This document shows, piece after piece, positions 34,734 to 43,106 of a DNA stretch of 64,000 bases (positions within the stretch are counted from its first letter, which is position 1; every line of letters begins with the position of its first letter). The DNA comes from CALJFL01 sp039964455 (GTDB taxonomy: Bacteria; Pseudomonadota; Gammaproteobacteria; Pseudomonadales; Halieaceae). A model generated the notes under the pieces. The model saw only the letters and a program-made list of their open reading frames with translations, made no database searches and was not told the origin of the DNA. Location of the stretch: contig JBDVXK010000015.1 of the NCBI GenBank assembly GCA_039964455.1, positions 62,001-126,000 of the forward strand, given 5' to 3'. Position numbers and translations under genes: made by a program.

Positions 34734-35708
34734 ATGAAGCTGCAACAGCTGCGTTACATCTGGGAGGTGGCGCATCATGATCTCAATGTCTCTGCCACCG
34801 CGCAGAGTCTCTACACGTCTCAACCAGGCATCAGTAAGCAAATCCGGCTGTTGGAGGATGAGCTTGGCGTAGAGGTATTTGCTCGTAGCGGCAAACACCT
34901 GACCCATGTAACGCCGGCCGGGGAAGCCATACTCGAAGCAGCTGGCGAAGTCCTTCGCAAAGTCGAGAGCATCAAGCAGGTTGCTCAGGAATACTCCAAT
35001 GAGAAGAAGGGTGCGCTGTCTATCGCAACCACCCATACCCAGGCCCGTTATGCGCTGCCCGGTGTTATCAAATCCTTTATAGACCGTTATCCCGAAGTGG
35101 CCCTGCACATGCATCAGGGCACACCCATGCAAATTTCCGAGATGGCTGCGGACGGTACGGTAGATTTCGCTATTGCAACAGAGGCGCTGGAGCTTTTCAG
35201 CGACCTCATCATGATGCCCTGTTATCGCTGGAATCGCTGTATTCTGGTACCCAAAGACCATCCGCTGACCCAGGTGTCCAAGTTAAGCCTTGAGGATGTG
35301 GCAGCTCATCCCATAGTCACCTACGTATTCGGCTTTACGGGACGTTCAAAACTGGACGAAGCGTTTGTTGAGCAGGGTTTGATTCCGAAGGTGGTTTTTA
35401 CAGCTGCTGATGCCGACGTCATCAAGACTTATGTTCGCCTCGGTCTGGGAATAGGCATTGTTGCCGCTATGGCGCATGACGAAGCAGTCGACTCCGATCT
35501 TGTCACCCTGGACGCTAGTCACCTGTTTTCAAGTAGTGTGACTCGCATAGGAGTGCGCAGGGGAACGTTCCTGCGCGGCTATATGTATGATTTTATCGAG
35601 GACTTTGCGCCTCACCTGACACGGGAAGTCGTTCAGGAGGCCTTTGCCAGTCGTTCCCGCACTGAGCTGGAAGAACTGTTTTCTCACGTCACGCTCCCGG
35701 TATATTGA
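34734..35708 (+). CDS. cysB: CysB-like LysR-family regulator
   Basis: The start is ATG 34734, with GGAGG five bases upstream, giving the typical N-terminus MKLQQLRYIWEVAHHDLNVS. The HTH (SATAQSLYTSQPGISKQIRLLEDELGV, about residues 20-45) and the periplasmic-binding-protein-like effector domain are complete (324 residues). CysB proteins activate cysteine and sulphate assimilation genes with N-acetylserine as inducer. HTH and effector similarity to CysB is strong, but the paralogue Cbl cannot be excluded. No cys genes adjoin it. Confidence 0.88.
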   Translation: MKLQQLRYIWEVAHHDLNVSATAQSLYTSQPGISKQIRLLEDELGVEVFARSGKHLTHVTPAGEAILEAAGEVLRKVESIKQVAQEYSNEKKGALSIATTHTQARYALPGVIKSFIDRYPEVALHMHQGTPMQISEMAADGTVDFAIATEALELFSDLIMMPCYRWNRCILVPKDHPLTQVSKLSLEDVAAHPIVTYVFGFTGRSKLDEAFVEQGLIPKVVFTAADADVIKTYVRLGLGIGIVAAMAHDEAVDSDLVTLDASHLFSSSVTRIGVRRGTFLRGYMYDFIEDFAPHLTREVVQEAFASRSRTELEELFSHVTLPVY

Positions 35709-35779
35709 TCGCACTTGTATCGCCGCGCCTAACTGGGTAGATTGTGCGCCGCATGATCGTCGCTTGAGGAGAGAAAACG

Positions 35780-36397
35780 TTGGAACTGGCCTGCCTGGAC
35801 CTTGAAGGGGTCCTTATCCCTGAAATCTGGATCGCCTTCGCCGAAAAAACCGGCATTGAAGAGCTTCGTGCAACAACCCGGGATATTCCCGACTACGACG
35901 TCCTGATGAAACAGCGCCTCGGTCTGCTCGACCAGCATGGCCTTACCATCGACGATATTCAGCAGGTTATCGCGACGCTGGAGCCCTTGCCAGGCGCGGC
36001 CAGTTTTCTTGACTGGCTGCGAGAGCGCTTCCAGGTCATTATTCTGTCCGACACCTTCTATGAATTTTCCCAGCCGCTAATGCGTCAGCTGGGCTGGCCT
36101 ACACTGCTGTGCCACCGTCTGATAACAGATGAAAAGGGCAGGGTAGTGGATTACAAGTTGCGCCAGACAGATCCAAAGCGAGCCTCGGTAAAGGCGCTAC
36201 ACAGCCTTAATTACCGTGTTATAGCAGCCGGTGACTCCTACAATGACACAACCATGTTGTCTGAGGCTGAAGTGGGAATTTTGTTCCATGCTCCGCAGAA
36301 TGTGATCGAGGAGTTTCCACAATTCCGGGCTGTGCATACGTTCGAGGATCTGCGGGAGGCGTTCATTGAGGCTAGTGATCGCCCCCTGACGTTGTAA
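35780..36397 (+). CDS. thrH: Phosphoserine phosphatase / homoserine phosphotransferase ThrH
   Basis: The 205-residue HAD-superfamily enzyme opens with DLEGVLIPEIWI, the ThrH variant of the DxDGT motif. It also contains SDTFYEF (motif II) and AAGDSYNDTTML (motif IV). ThrH dephosphorylates phosphoserine and can move the phosphate to homoserine. The start codon is TTG at 35780, with GAGGAGAG upstream. It is convergent with pabB, 13 bases away. Confidence 0.93.
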   Translation: MELACLDLEGVLIPEIWIAFAEKTGIEELRATTRDIPDYDVLMKQRLGLLDQHGLTIDDIQQVIATLEPLPGAASFLDWLRERFQVIILSDTFYEFSQPLMRQLGWPTLLCHRLITDEKGRVVDYKLRQTDPKRASVKALHSLNYRVIAAGDSYNDTTMLSEAEVGILFHAPQNVIEEFPQFRAVHTFEDLREAFIEASDRPLTL

Positions 36398-36410
36398 TCA
36401 GCGCGCCCGT

Positions 36411-37781
36411 TTAATCGGCGATGGTCGCTTCCAGCGCGGCCAGGAATTTGCCCACTTTGTCGTAGGTTTCCTGATACTCCTGCTGCCATTGGGAGTCTGC
36501 AACGATTCCTCCGCCCCCCCAACAGTGGATTTCTCCTTCGTGGCAGAGCAGGGTGCGTATGGCGATATTGCTGTCCATGCGCCCATCTGCACTGATGTAG
36601 AAAAGAGAGCCGCAGTAGAGCTGCCTTGGGTCGGGTTCAAGCTCGGCGATAATCTCCATCGCCCTACGTTTGGGCGCTCCGGTAATAGACCCACCCGGGA
36701 AGCTGTCGCGTAACATAGTGGCTGCATCACGATCACTCCCAAGCTCTCCGCTTATAGTGCTAACCAGGTGGTGGACAGTGGGGAAACTCTGAACTTCAAA
36801 GAGCCGGTCAACGTGGATCGAGCCGGGTATACAGCTGCGACCGAGGTCGTTTCGCAGCAGGTCAACGATCATGAGGTTCTCTGCTCGATCTTTGCCAGAG
36901 GCCTGAAGTTCGGCTGCGGCGAGTTGGTCTGTGCGTTGATCTGAGTAACGCGGCCTGGTGCCCTTGATAGGACTCGTCTCCACCCTGCGCCCGTGCAGGG
37001 ACAAAAAGCGCTCGGGTGACAGGCACAGCACAGCCTGATCCGGGGCAGGCTGCAAATACGCAGAAAAAGGCGCGGCGGCAATCGCTCGCAGGGTGCGATA
37101 AGCGTCCCATGGGTCGCCCTCGTATTGCGCACTGAATTTCTGGGCCAGGTTTACCTGGTAACAATCGCCGGCAGCGATATAGTGCTGGATCCTCTCAAAG
37201 GCGCGCCTGTAATCGTTCGCGTCCATGTTGGACTGGAAGCCACCCAGGAGTTGGAACGCTTCGGTTCTGCGGCTCCTGCCACTTTGCAATCTACGCAGGA
37301 GGTCCTGACGGGTTTCTCGGGTCACATAGGGCTGGCATACCAGTACTGACTTTTGTAGTAGATGATCCTGCACAATGGCCCAGCTATAGGCCGAAACCTG
37401 AATGGCCGGGAAAGCGGCGTGCGCCTGGGTTTTGTCAGCTACCTGATGCAGGCTGTTGCCAGCATCGTACCCGAGGTAACCCAGCAGGCCGCCGCAAAAG
37501 GGCAGGTCTGGCGAGACCGCCTGAATGCTCGAAAACCTGTCCTTGTGCCATTCACCAAGCTGCTCGAAGTAGGCGCGACACTGTTGCTCGTTGGCGCCCG
37601 TAGGAAGCTCGGGCAGTCCCTCGCTTTGACCAGCTGCCGTTACGATGTCATAACGGCCACTGCTTGCATGGGGGAAACTGCTGTCCAGCAGGCAGGCGCC
37701 AGGCAGATCCCTGACCCGATCGAATACCGTGCAGACATCGGGAGAATAGGGCAGCTCGTCTAGATGTAGCGTGTCGCTCAT
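36411..37781 (-). CDS. pabB: Aminodeoxychorismate synthase component I
   Basis: The 456-residue chorismate-binding enzyme converts chorismate and ammonia to 4-amino-4-deoxychorismate for folate synthesis. The PabB-specific SPIKGTRPR contains the Lys that forms the covalent intermediate. VDLLRNDLGR, PGGSITGAPKRRAMEIIAELE and GGGIVADS are present. The N-terminal domain keeps the inhibitory-site fold. The glutaminase partner PabA and the lyase PabC are not in the window. Confidence 0.95.
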   Translation of the reverse strand: MSDTLHLDELPYSPDVCTVFDRVRDLPGACLLDSSFPHASSGRYDIVTAAGQSEGLPELPTGANEQQCRAYFEQLGEWHKDRFSSIQAVSPDLPFCGGLLGYLGYDAGNSLHQVADKTQAHAAFPAIQVSAYSWAIVQDHLLQKSVLVCQPYVTRETRQDLLRRLQSGRSRRTEAFQLLGGFQSNMDANDYRRAFERIQHYIAAGDCYQVNLAQKFSAQYEGDPWDAYRTLRAIAAAPFSAYLQPAPDQAVLCLSPERFLSLHGRRVETSPIKGTRPRYSDQRTDQLAAAELQASGKDRAENLMIVDLLRNDLGRSCIPGSIHVDRLFEVQSFPTVHHLVSTISGELGSDRDAATMLRDSFPGGSITGAPKRRAMEIIAELEPDPRQLYCGSLFYISADGRMDSNIAIRTLLCHEGEIHCWGGGGIVADSQWQQEYQETYDKVGKFLAALEATIAD

Positions 37782-38092
37782 CCTGTGGCAATTACTCCGC
37801 TGATAACGGCGCCAGCTTGGCGTCGCGTTTATGACTATCGGGGCCTGTATTGATGTTTACTGAGAACACATTCGAGTGAGGCTCAAAGCTTCAAAAAATC
37901 GTAATGTGACCTCTGTAAGGCCTTGTTTAAATTGACTTTAAGGGGCCGGGACATTAATGTAAGACCCCGTTTTAAAGGCAGGTTTGCATCGTAAGCCTCG
38001 CCATCTTGATATGCAAATTTCACCGCCTCTTCGCTAGGGGTCAGTTGTCACACTGGCACGGGTAGCCGCAGGCTGGAGCTTGGATAAAAATT
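37782..38092. other. Intergenic promoter region before the propionyl-CoA cluster
   Basis: This 311-base gap separates divergent pabB and the carboxylase operon. No gene is seen. It holds the candidate promoter at 37932-37960. An imperfect GGGGCC/GACCCC-like inverted sequence around 37941-37968 overlaps that promoter. Confidence 0.45.
37932..37960 (+). promoter_or_regulatory. Candidate sigma-70 promoter for the methylmalonyl-CoA operon
   Basis: TTGACT (37932-37937), a 17-base spacer and TAATGT (37955-37960) give a good -35 and an acceptable -10. The site is about 125 bases before the first start at 38093. The prediction rests on sequence pattern only. Confidence 0.4.
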
Positions 38093-39823
38093 ATGACAGA
38101 TAGCAGTAACGAACTGATCGCATCGCTGGTCAATCCTTTCGATGATACCGCGGAACGTGAGTTCACCGTGCCCGGACAGGTGGCCGCTGAGCCCGGCCTG
38201 TACGAAGAGGCCCTAAAGAAGGGCTGGGAGCTGCAGCAGCGCCCCTATCAGGCCGCCGGCGTAAAGAGCGTTCAGCGCCAGCACCTGAAGCACCGCATGA
38301 CCATTTGGGAGCGCATCGAGTTTCTTGCTGATGAGGAACCCCGTGTCCTGTTCCAGAACTGGGGCCCCAATCTGGACGGCGCCTCGTTGGTTACGGCCTT
38401 GATCAAGGTTGATGGACGGGATGTTGCGATTTACGGGCACGATTTTACGGTACGCGCCGGTTCAATGGACGCGACCAATGGTAAAAAACTCGCACGGCTT
38501 TTCGAGCTTGCTGCCAAGAGCAAAGTGCCGTTGGTCGGTTTAAACGATTCAGCCGGTGCGTATATCCCTGCTGGTGTGGGTGGCCTGGATGGCTATGCTG
38601 ACGCTTTTACTGCTTTGCGTAAGATCAGCGGTGTTGTTCCCAGCATCATGTGCATGTTCGGCTTCAACGCTGGTGGCGGGTCTTATCTGCCGCGACAAGG
38701 CAGCTTCATGATTCAGCCCAACGATACTTTCTTCGGCCTTACCGGGCCAGGTGTAGTCAAATCAGTCCTCGGTGAGGATGTAACGCCGGAAGAGTTGGGT
38801 GGCCCTGGCGTGCACAGCCAAAGCGGCGTGACCGACTTTGTAGTGCCCGATGAAGTTGCGGCATTGCGCAAGGTGCGGCAACTGCTCAACTACTTGCCAA
38901 GCTATAACGGCGAGTCGGCACCGCATCAGCCTTCCTCGGATCCGGTTAACCGGAAAACCTGGGATATCGATATCCTGTTGAAGAAGGCTTTCAACTCACC
39001 AACCGGATTCAATACCCCCATCGACATCAGCATCATGATCCAGCAGTTGTGCGATCACGGCGACTTCCTTGAGATACAGCCAGACCGAGCCCGCAACACA
39101 ATTACGGCATTGGGTCGTATGGCCGGCAATGTCATTGGTTTTGTGGCCAACAACTCGGCGGTATCCTCCGGGCAGATTGATATTGCCGCCGCGTATAAAA
39201 ATGCGCGCTTTATTCGCTTCTGCAATCTTTACAACATCCCCATTATTTTCCTTGAAGACACAACTGGCTTCTTGCCTGGCAAGGAGCAGGAAGCCGGCGG
39301 TATCGTTCAGGCAGGCCGTGCAATGCTCGACGCGATTGTTGATCTGCGTACTCCGCGTTTCCTTGTTCTTGTCAGAAATGCTTTTGGCGGCGCTTACGCT
39401 TCCTATAACAACTACCCCACAGGGGCCGACTTTGTCGTGGCCTTGCCTACAACGCGTGTAGCGGTGATGGGCCCGGCCGGCGTTGAGTACGTCTACAAAG
39501 ATGAGTTGCGTAAAATTCGAGGTGAGGCCAAGGCCAGGCTGAAGGCAGAAACACAGGCCCAGGTAGCAGCAGGGCTCGCAGAAGACGAGGCCGCCAAGGC
39601 AGCAGCTGCGCTGGTAGATGGCTGGGTGAAGGCCGAAGAGCAATTGCTGGCTCAACGCTACGAGCGCGAATTGATGAACCCCAACGAGGCGCTCAGCCTT
39701 GGCTCAATATCACAGATTGTGATGCCCTCGAATCTACGCGAGGTCTTGGCGGAGCATATGAATTTCTGCCTGCGCCACTACGAGCCGACCCCATTGCAAT
39801 CTGTACAGCGCGAATTTCACTAA
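38093..39823 (+). CDS. Acyl-CoA (propionyl-CoA-type) carboxylase, carboxyltransferase subunit
   Basis: The 576-residue product carries both carboxyltransferase crotonase-like domains. LNDSAGAYIPAGVGGLDGYADAF, MFGFNAGGGSYLPRQGSF and the C-terminal IFLEDTTGFLPGKEQEAGG and RNAFGGAYASYNNYPTGADFV are visible. These match the PccB/AccD family. The N-terminus has an extra 60 residues and there is an Ala/Glu-rich helical insert near residues 480-515. It is followed 36 bases later by the biotin carboxylase and then by epimerase, mutase and MeaB genes. This makes propionyl-CoA the likely substrate, with (S)-methylmalonyl-CoA as product. Confidence 0.88.
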   Translation: MTDSSNELIASLVNPFDDTAEREFTVPGQVAAEPGLYEEALKKGWELQQRPYQAAGVKSVQRQHLKHRMTIWERIEFLADEEPRVLFQNWGPNLDGASLVTALIKVDGRDVAIYGHDFTVRAGSMDATNGKKLARLFELAAKSKVPLVGLNDSAGAYIPAGVGGLDGYADAFTALRKISGVVPSIMCMFGFNAGGGSYLPRQGSFMIQPNDTFFGLTGPGVVKSVLGEDVTPEELGGPGVHSQSGVTDFVVPDEVAALRKVRQLLNYLPSYNGESAPHQPSSDPVNRKTWDIDILLKKAFNSPTGFNTPIDISIMIQQLCDHGDFLEIQPDRARNTITALGRMAGNVIGFVANNSAVSSGQIDIAAAYKNARFIRFCNLYNIPIIFLEDTTGFLPGKEQEAGGIVQAGRAMLDAIVDLRTPRFLVLVRNAFGGAYASYNNYPTGADFVVALPTTRVAVMGPAGVEYVYKDELRKIRGEAKARLKAETQAQVAAGLAEDEAAKAAAALVDGWVKAEEQLLAQRYERELMNPNEALSLGSISQIVMPSNLREVLAEHMNFCLRHYEPTPLQSVQREFH

Positions 39824-39859
39824 GCGCCCGTCAATAGAATTCAGAGTAAGGAAGCCCGC

Positions 39860-42673
39860 GTGTCAAACGAATACTACCTGAGCAACTCCTTGATTCACCG
39901 CGATCGTCGATTGGGGCGAAGGCACAATGATTGGGTCAGTCAATTTGACTGCACCGATATGTGCCCGCTCATCATCTGTCGCGGTCCGATCCGAAAAGAG
40001 GCCATGGACGTTTTTGCCGAGATGGGGATTAACCACTTTGGCATCTTGCTGTCCGAGAAAGACTCCATCGTCTACCAGGACGCGCTGGCGCCAGAGCTGC
40101 GCGCCCTGACTGACCCTGACCGTGTGCATCGAGTACCGGACTATACCGGCGCAAATAAAGAAGAGCGTGATCAGCGTATTGCGCAGATCATCAGCATTGC
40201 GAAAGATAACGGCTACAACTCTATTTTTGCCGGCTACGGTTTCATGGCCGAAGACGAGACCATGGTCGCTGCAATGGAAAATGCCGGCCTGAACTTTATT
40301 GGTCCCTGCTCGCGCACAGTCCACGACGCCGGCCTGAAAGATGAGGCCAAGCGGACCGCATTAAAATCCGGCGTATCAGTCACGCCAGGTATCGATAATG
40401 GCACAGCGCTGACCCTGCTGAAGAAGCACCCCGATGTGGCCGCACTGAAAAAGCTGGTTGCAGACAGCTTGCTGGATGTGACCGATGAGCGACTCGACGA
40501 TGCCGATGTCAGCCTCGAAGACAAAGCGGATATTGTACTGGCAGCGTCTTATCGCAAGGGCGTGGACCTGTACACGGTTGATGAGCTATGCGAAACACTC
40601 ACCGACGCGGTCAAAAAAATGGCGGCAGACTACCCTGAAAACCGCATCCGTCTTAAGGCCATCAGTGGTGGCGGCGGCAAAGGCCAGCGTATTCTTCCCA
40701 TTGGTGCCGCTGATCGCACGCCTGAACTGGTTCGTGAAATACTCAACGAAGTTAAGACAACCGGCGTCGGCGACAACAAGAACGTGTTGGTTGAATTGAA
40801 TATTGAAACCACACGCCACCAGGAGATCCAGTCAGTCGGTAACGGCATCTGGTCACTGAGTATGGGCGGCCGGGATTGCTCCTTGCAAATGCATGAGCAG
40901 AAGCTGTTGGAAGTCTCGGTGACAGTAGAGTCGCTGCAGGCTGCCATTGAGCAGGCGGAACAGTCCGGAGCCAGCGAGGAAGTCAGGGTCCTGCGCCAGG
41001 ATCTGATAACACTGGAAGCTATGGAGGCGGAGTCTGAGCGCTTTGGTCTGGCTGTGGGCCTTGATTCCGTGTCGACCTTTGAGTGCATTGTCGATCGCGA
41101 CAAGCATTTCTTTATGGAAATGAATACACGTATCCAGGTAGAGCACCGTGTTACAGAGCTCTGCTATTCACTGAAGTTCAGTAATCCCGATAACCCCGAT
41201 GAAAACTTCGTGGTGGAGTCGCTGGTGGAGCTGATGGTCTTGCTGGCAGCACATGGTCCGAAGCTGCCCAGGCCAGAACGCCAGCCACGCTTTAATGACA
41301 GCGTGGAAGCGCGCCTGAATGCGACCAACCAGGCCTTGCAACCCAGCGCCGGTGGTGTCATCGAGTACTGGAGTGATGCGCAGGAAGGCGAAATTCGCGA
41401 CGACCAGGGCATCAGCCTGCACAATCCGGATACCGATGTATTCATGAAGTACACGCTGGCCGGCGCTTATGACTCCAATATTGCATTGTTACTCACGGTT
41501 GGCGATACCCGACTGGATACCTACGAGAGAATGGCCGAGACAATCCGCCTGACTCGTATGCGTGGGTCCGACCTGGCCACCAACCTTGAATTTCACTATG
41601 GCCTGGTGAACTGGTTTATAGGCCAGAACATCAATGCCAGGCCAACCACCCGCTTTATTGTGCCTTACCTGACGGCTGTGGGTGAGCTGAAGCAGTATGC
41701 CAACAACATAGATCTTCACTACGCCTGGGGCCAGATAGGCAAAGCGGTAACGGCAGAGCAGGATGGCGATGCAGCTAGCGCATTGCGGGAGACACTTACG
41801 CTCAAGCAAACACTGCTATTGAGGCCGCTGGAGCGATTGCTGGCCGAGCCCCATGTCCTGAGTGGCTGGCTGAGCATTAATCGGGACTGCTACACCGTTA
41901 TCGATGGCGCGATCAGCTGGAACGAAAACCCGCTGGATTTGCTGGTCGATACTTATCATTTCCTGAATATGGATTACATTCAGGGTGCGCCGGCATCGAG
42001 CATGATCTGGCAGCACGACAATGAAATTTTGCAGCAGGCTGTGGCCTTCTACGACCAGCTGAACAATCTGCTGCCGGCGGAAGACTGGGAAGAAATGCAA
42101 TCGCTGTTAGCAGCTGATGAAGCGCCCTCCGGCATCGCTGCCGACTTGTGGCAACAGGTGAGGGCGGCGCACAAGGGCTTTCAGGCTGGCACCGAGATAC
42201 TGGCTATTCTGCCAAGCATAGCTGAAGCCACGGGCTACTATGCGCTTACCGTCAATGATGACCTGAGCATTGATATCCCAGAGCGTCTAATGGATGAGGA
42301 GCTGCAGGGTGCAATGGCCAAGGTGCTGGTGCCACCACCGGTCGCCAAATCCAATGAAATCCTGGCAGAAAGCGGCGGTATGTTCTACGGCCGCGAAACG
42401 CCAGAACACGAGGCCTATGTTCAGGCCGGAGATCACTTCGACGCTGGCGATCCCCTGTTTATCGTCGAAGTAATGAAGATGTTCAACAAGGTGTATGCAC
42501 CATTTTCCGGCACCATCGACGAAGTACTGGTAGACACGGATGGCGTGATTATTCGCAAAGGCCAACCCATCTTCACAATTACACCGGATGAAAAGATTGT
42601 CGAGGAATCCCCCGAGGATGTTGCTGCACGTCGCCGCACCGTCACCGATAACTTCCTGCGACAAGCGCTATAG
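39860..42673 (+). CDS. Divergent biotin carboxylase/biotin carrier subunit
   Basis: This is a 937-residue fused biotin carboxylase and biotin carrier. The Gly-rich ATP-grasp loop SGGGGKGQ (about residue 272) is present. So are the catalytic segments RHQEIQ, EQKLLEV, MEMNTRIQVEH and VEARLNAT, and a C-terminal biotinyl domain with EVMKMF (biotin-Lys873). The N-terminal CRGPIRKEAM replaces the usual ANRGEIA. About 60 extra residues sit before the Gly-rich loop and another insert precedes the MEMN segment. The 350-residue middle region is not recognisable. ATP-dependent carboxylation of biotin for the 38093 partner is inferred from motif retention and operon context. Confidence 0.82.
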   Translation: MSNEYYLSNSLIHRDRRLGRRHNDWVSQFDCTDMCPLIICRGPIRKEAMDVFAEMGINHFGILLSEKDSIVYQDALAPELRALTDPDRVHRVPDYTGANKEERDQRIAQIISIAKDNGYNSIFAGYGFMAEDETMVAAMENAGLNFIGPCSRTVHDAGLKDEAKRTALKSGVSVTPGIDNGTALTLLKKHPDVAALKKLVADSLLDVTDERLDDADVSLEDKADIVLAASYRKGVDLYTVDELCETLTDAVKKMAADYPENRIRLKAISGGGGKGQRILPIGAADRTPELVREILNEVKTTGVGDNKNVLVELNIETTRHQEIQSVGNGIWSLSMGGRDCSLQMHEQKLLEVSVTVESLQAAIEQAEQSGASEEVRVLRQDLITLEAMEAESERFGLAVGLDSVSTFECIVDRDKHFFMEMNTRIQVEHRVTELCYSLKFSNPDNPDENFVVESLVELMVLLAAHGPKLPRPERQPRFNDSVEARLNATNQALQPSAGGVIEYWSDAQEGEIRDDQGISLHNPDTDVFMKYTLAGAYDSNIALLLTVGDTRLDTYERMAETIRLTRMRGSDLATNLEFHYGLVNWFIGQNINARPTTRFIVPYLTAVGELKQYANNIDLHYAWGQIGKAVTAEQDGDAASALRETLTLKQTLLLRPLERLLAEPHVLSGWLSINRDCYTVIDGAISWNENPLDLLVDTYHFLNMDYIQGAPASSMIWQHDNEILQQAVAFYDQLNNLLPAEDWEEMQSLLAADEAPSGIAADLWQQVRAAHKGFQAGTEILAILPSIAEATGYYALTVNDDLSIDIPERLMDEELQGAMAKVLVPPPVAKSNEILAESGGMFYGRETPEHEAYVQAGDHFDAGDPLFIVEVMKMFNKVYAPFSGTIDEVLVDTDGVIIRKGQPIFTITPDEKIVEESPEDVAARRRTVTDNFLRQAL

Positions 42674-42683
42674 AGGATTTCCC

Positions 42684-43094
42684 ATGATTACAGCACTTGA
42701 CCATATTGCCATCGCCGTCCCCGACCTGAAGCAGGCGATTAAGCGCTTCCTGGAAGATTTCGGCTTGCCCTTTGAGGGCATACACGATGTTGAAGAGGCC
42801 AAGACTTCTACCGCATTTTTTCCTTTGCCGCCCACCAGCATAGAGCTGGTTCACCCATTGCGTGGTGAAGGGCCCATTGCCGGCTATCTGGACAAGCGCG
42901 GAGGTGGACTACATCACCTGTGCTTCCGCTCTGACAATATCGAAGAAGATATCGCGAGGCTGCGTGACAAGGGTTACCAGTTCCTGGCGGATGAGCCCTC
43001 GCCAGGCGCTCATGGTTCGAAAGTAATTTTCATTCATCCTAAAAGTTGTGACGGTGTGCTGATAGAACTCAACCAGCCTGGCGACGAGCACTGA
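42684..43094 (+). CDS. mce: Methylmalonyl-CoA epimerase
   Basis: This is a 136-residue vicinal-oxygen-chelate protein. LDHIAIAVPDLKQA opens the fold, and metal ligands are likely in DHIA, IELVHP and GLHHLCF. It interconverts (S)- and (R)-methylmalonyl-CoA. ATG 42684 follows AGAGGA, ten bases after the carboxylase stop; the longer upstream frame from 42588 runs through that gene and is rejected. Its place between carboxylase and mutase fixes its role. Confidence 0.93.
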   Translation: MITALDHIAIAVPDLKQAIKRFLEDFGLPFEGIHDVEEAKTSTAFFPLPPTSIELVHPLRGEGPIAGYLDKRGGGLHHLCFRSDNIEEDIARLRDKGYQFLADEPSPGAHGSKVIFIHPKSCDGVLIELNQPGDEH

Positions 43095-43106
43095 GACGAG
43101 GTATTC

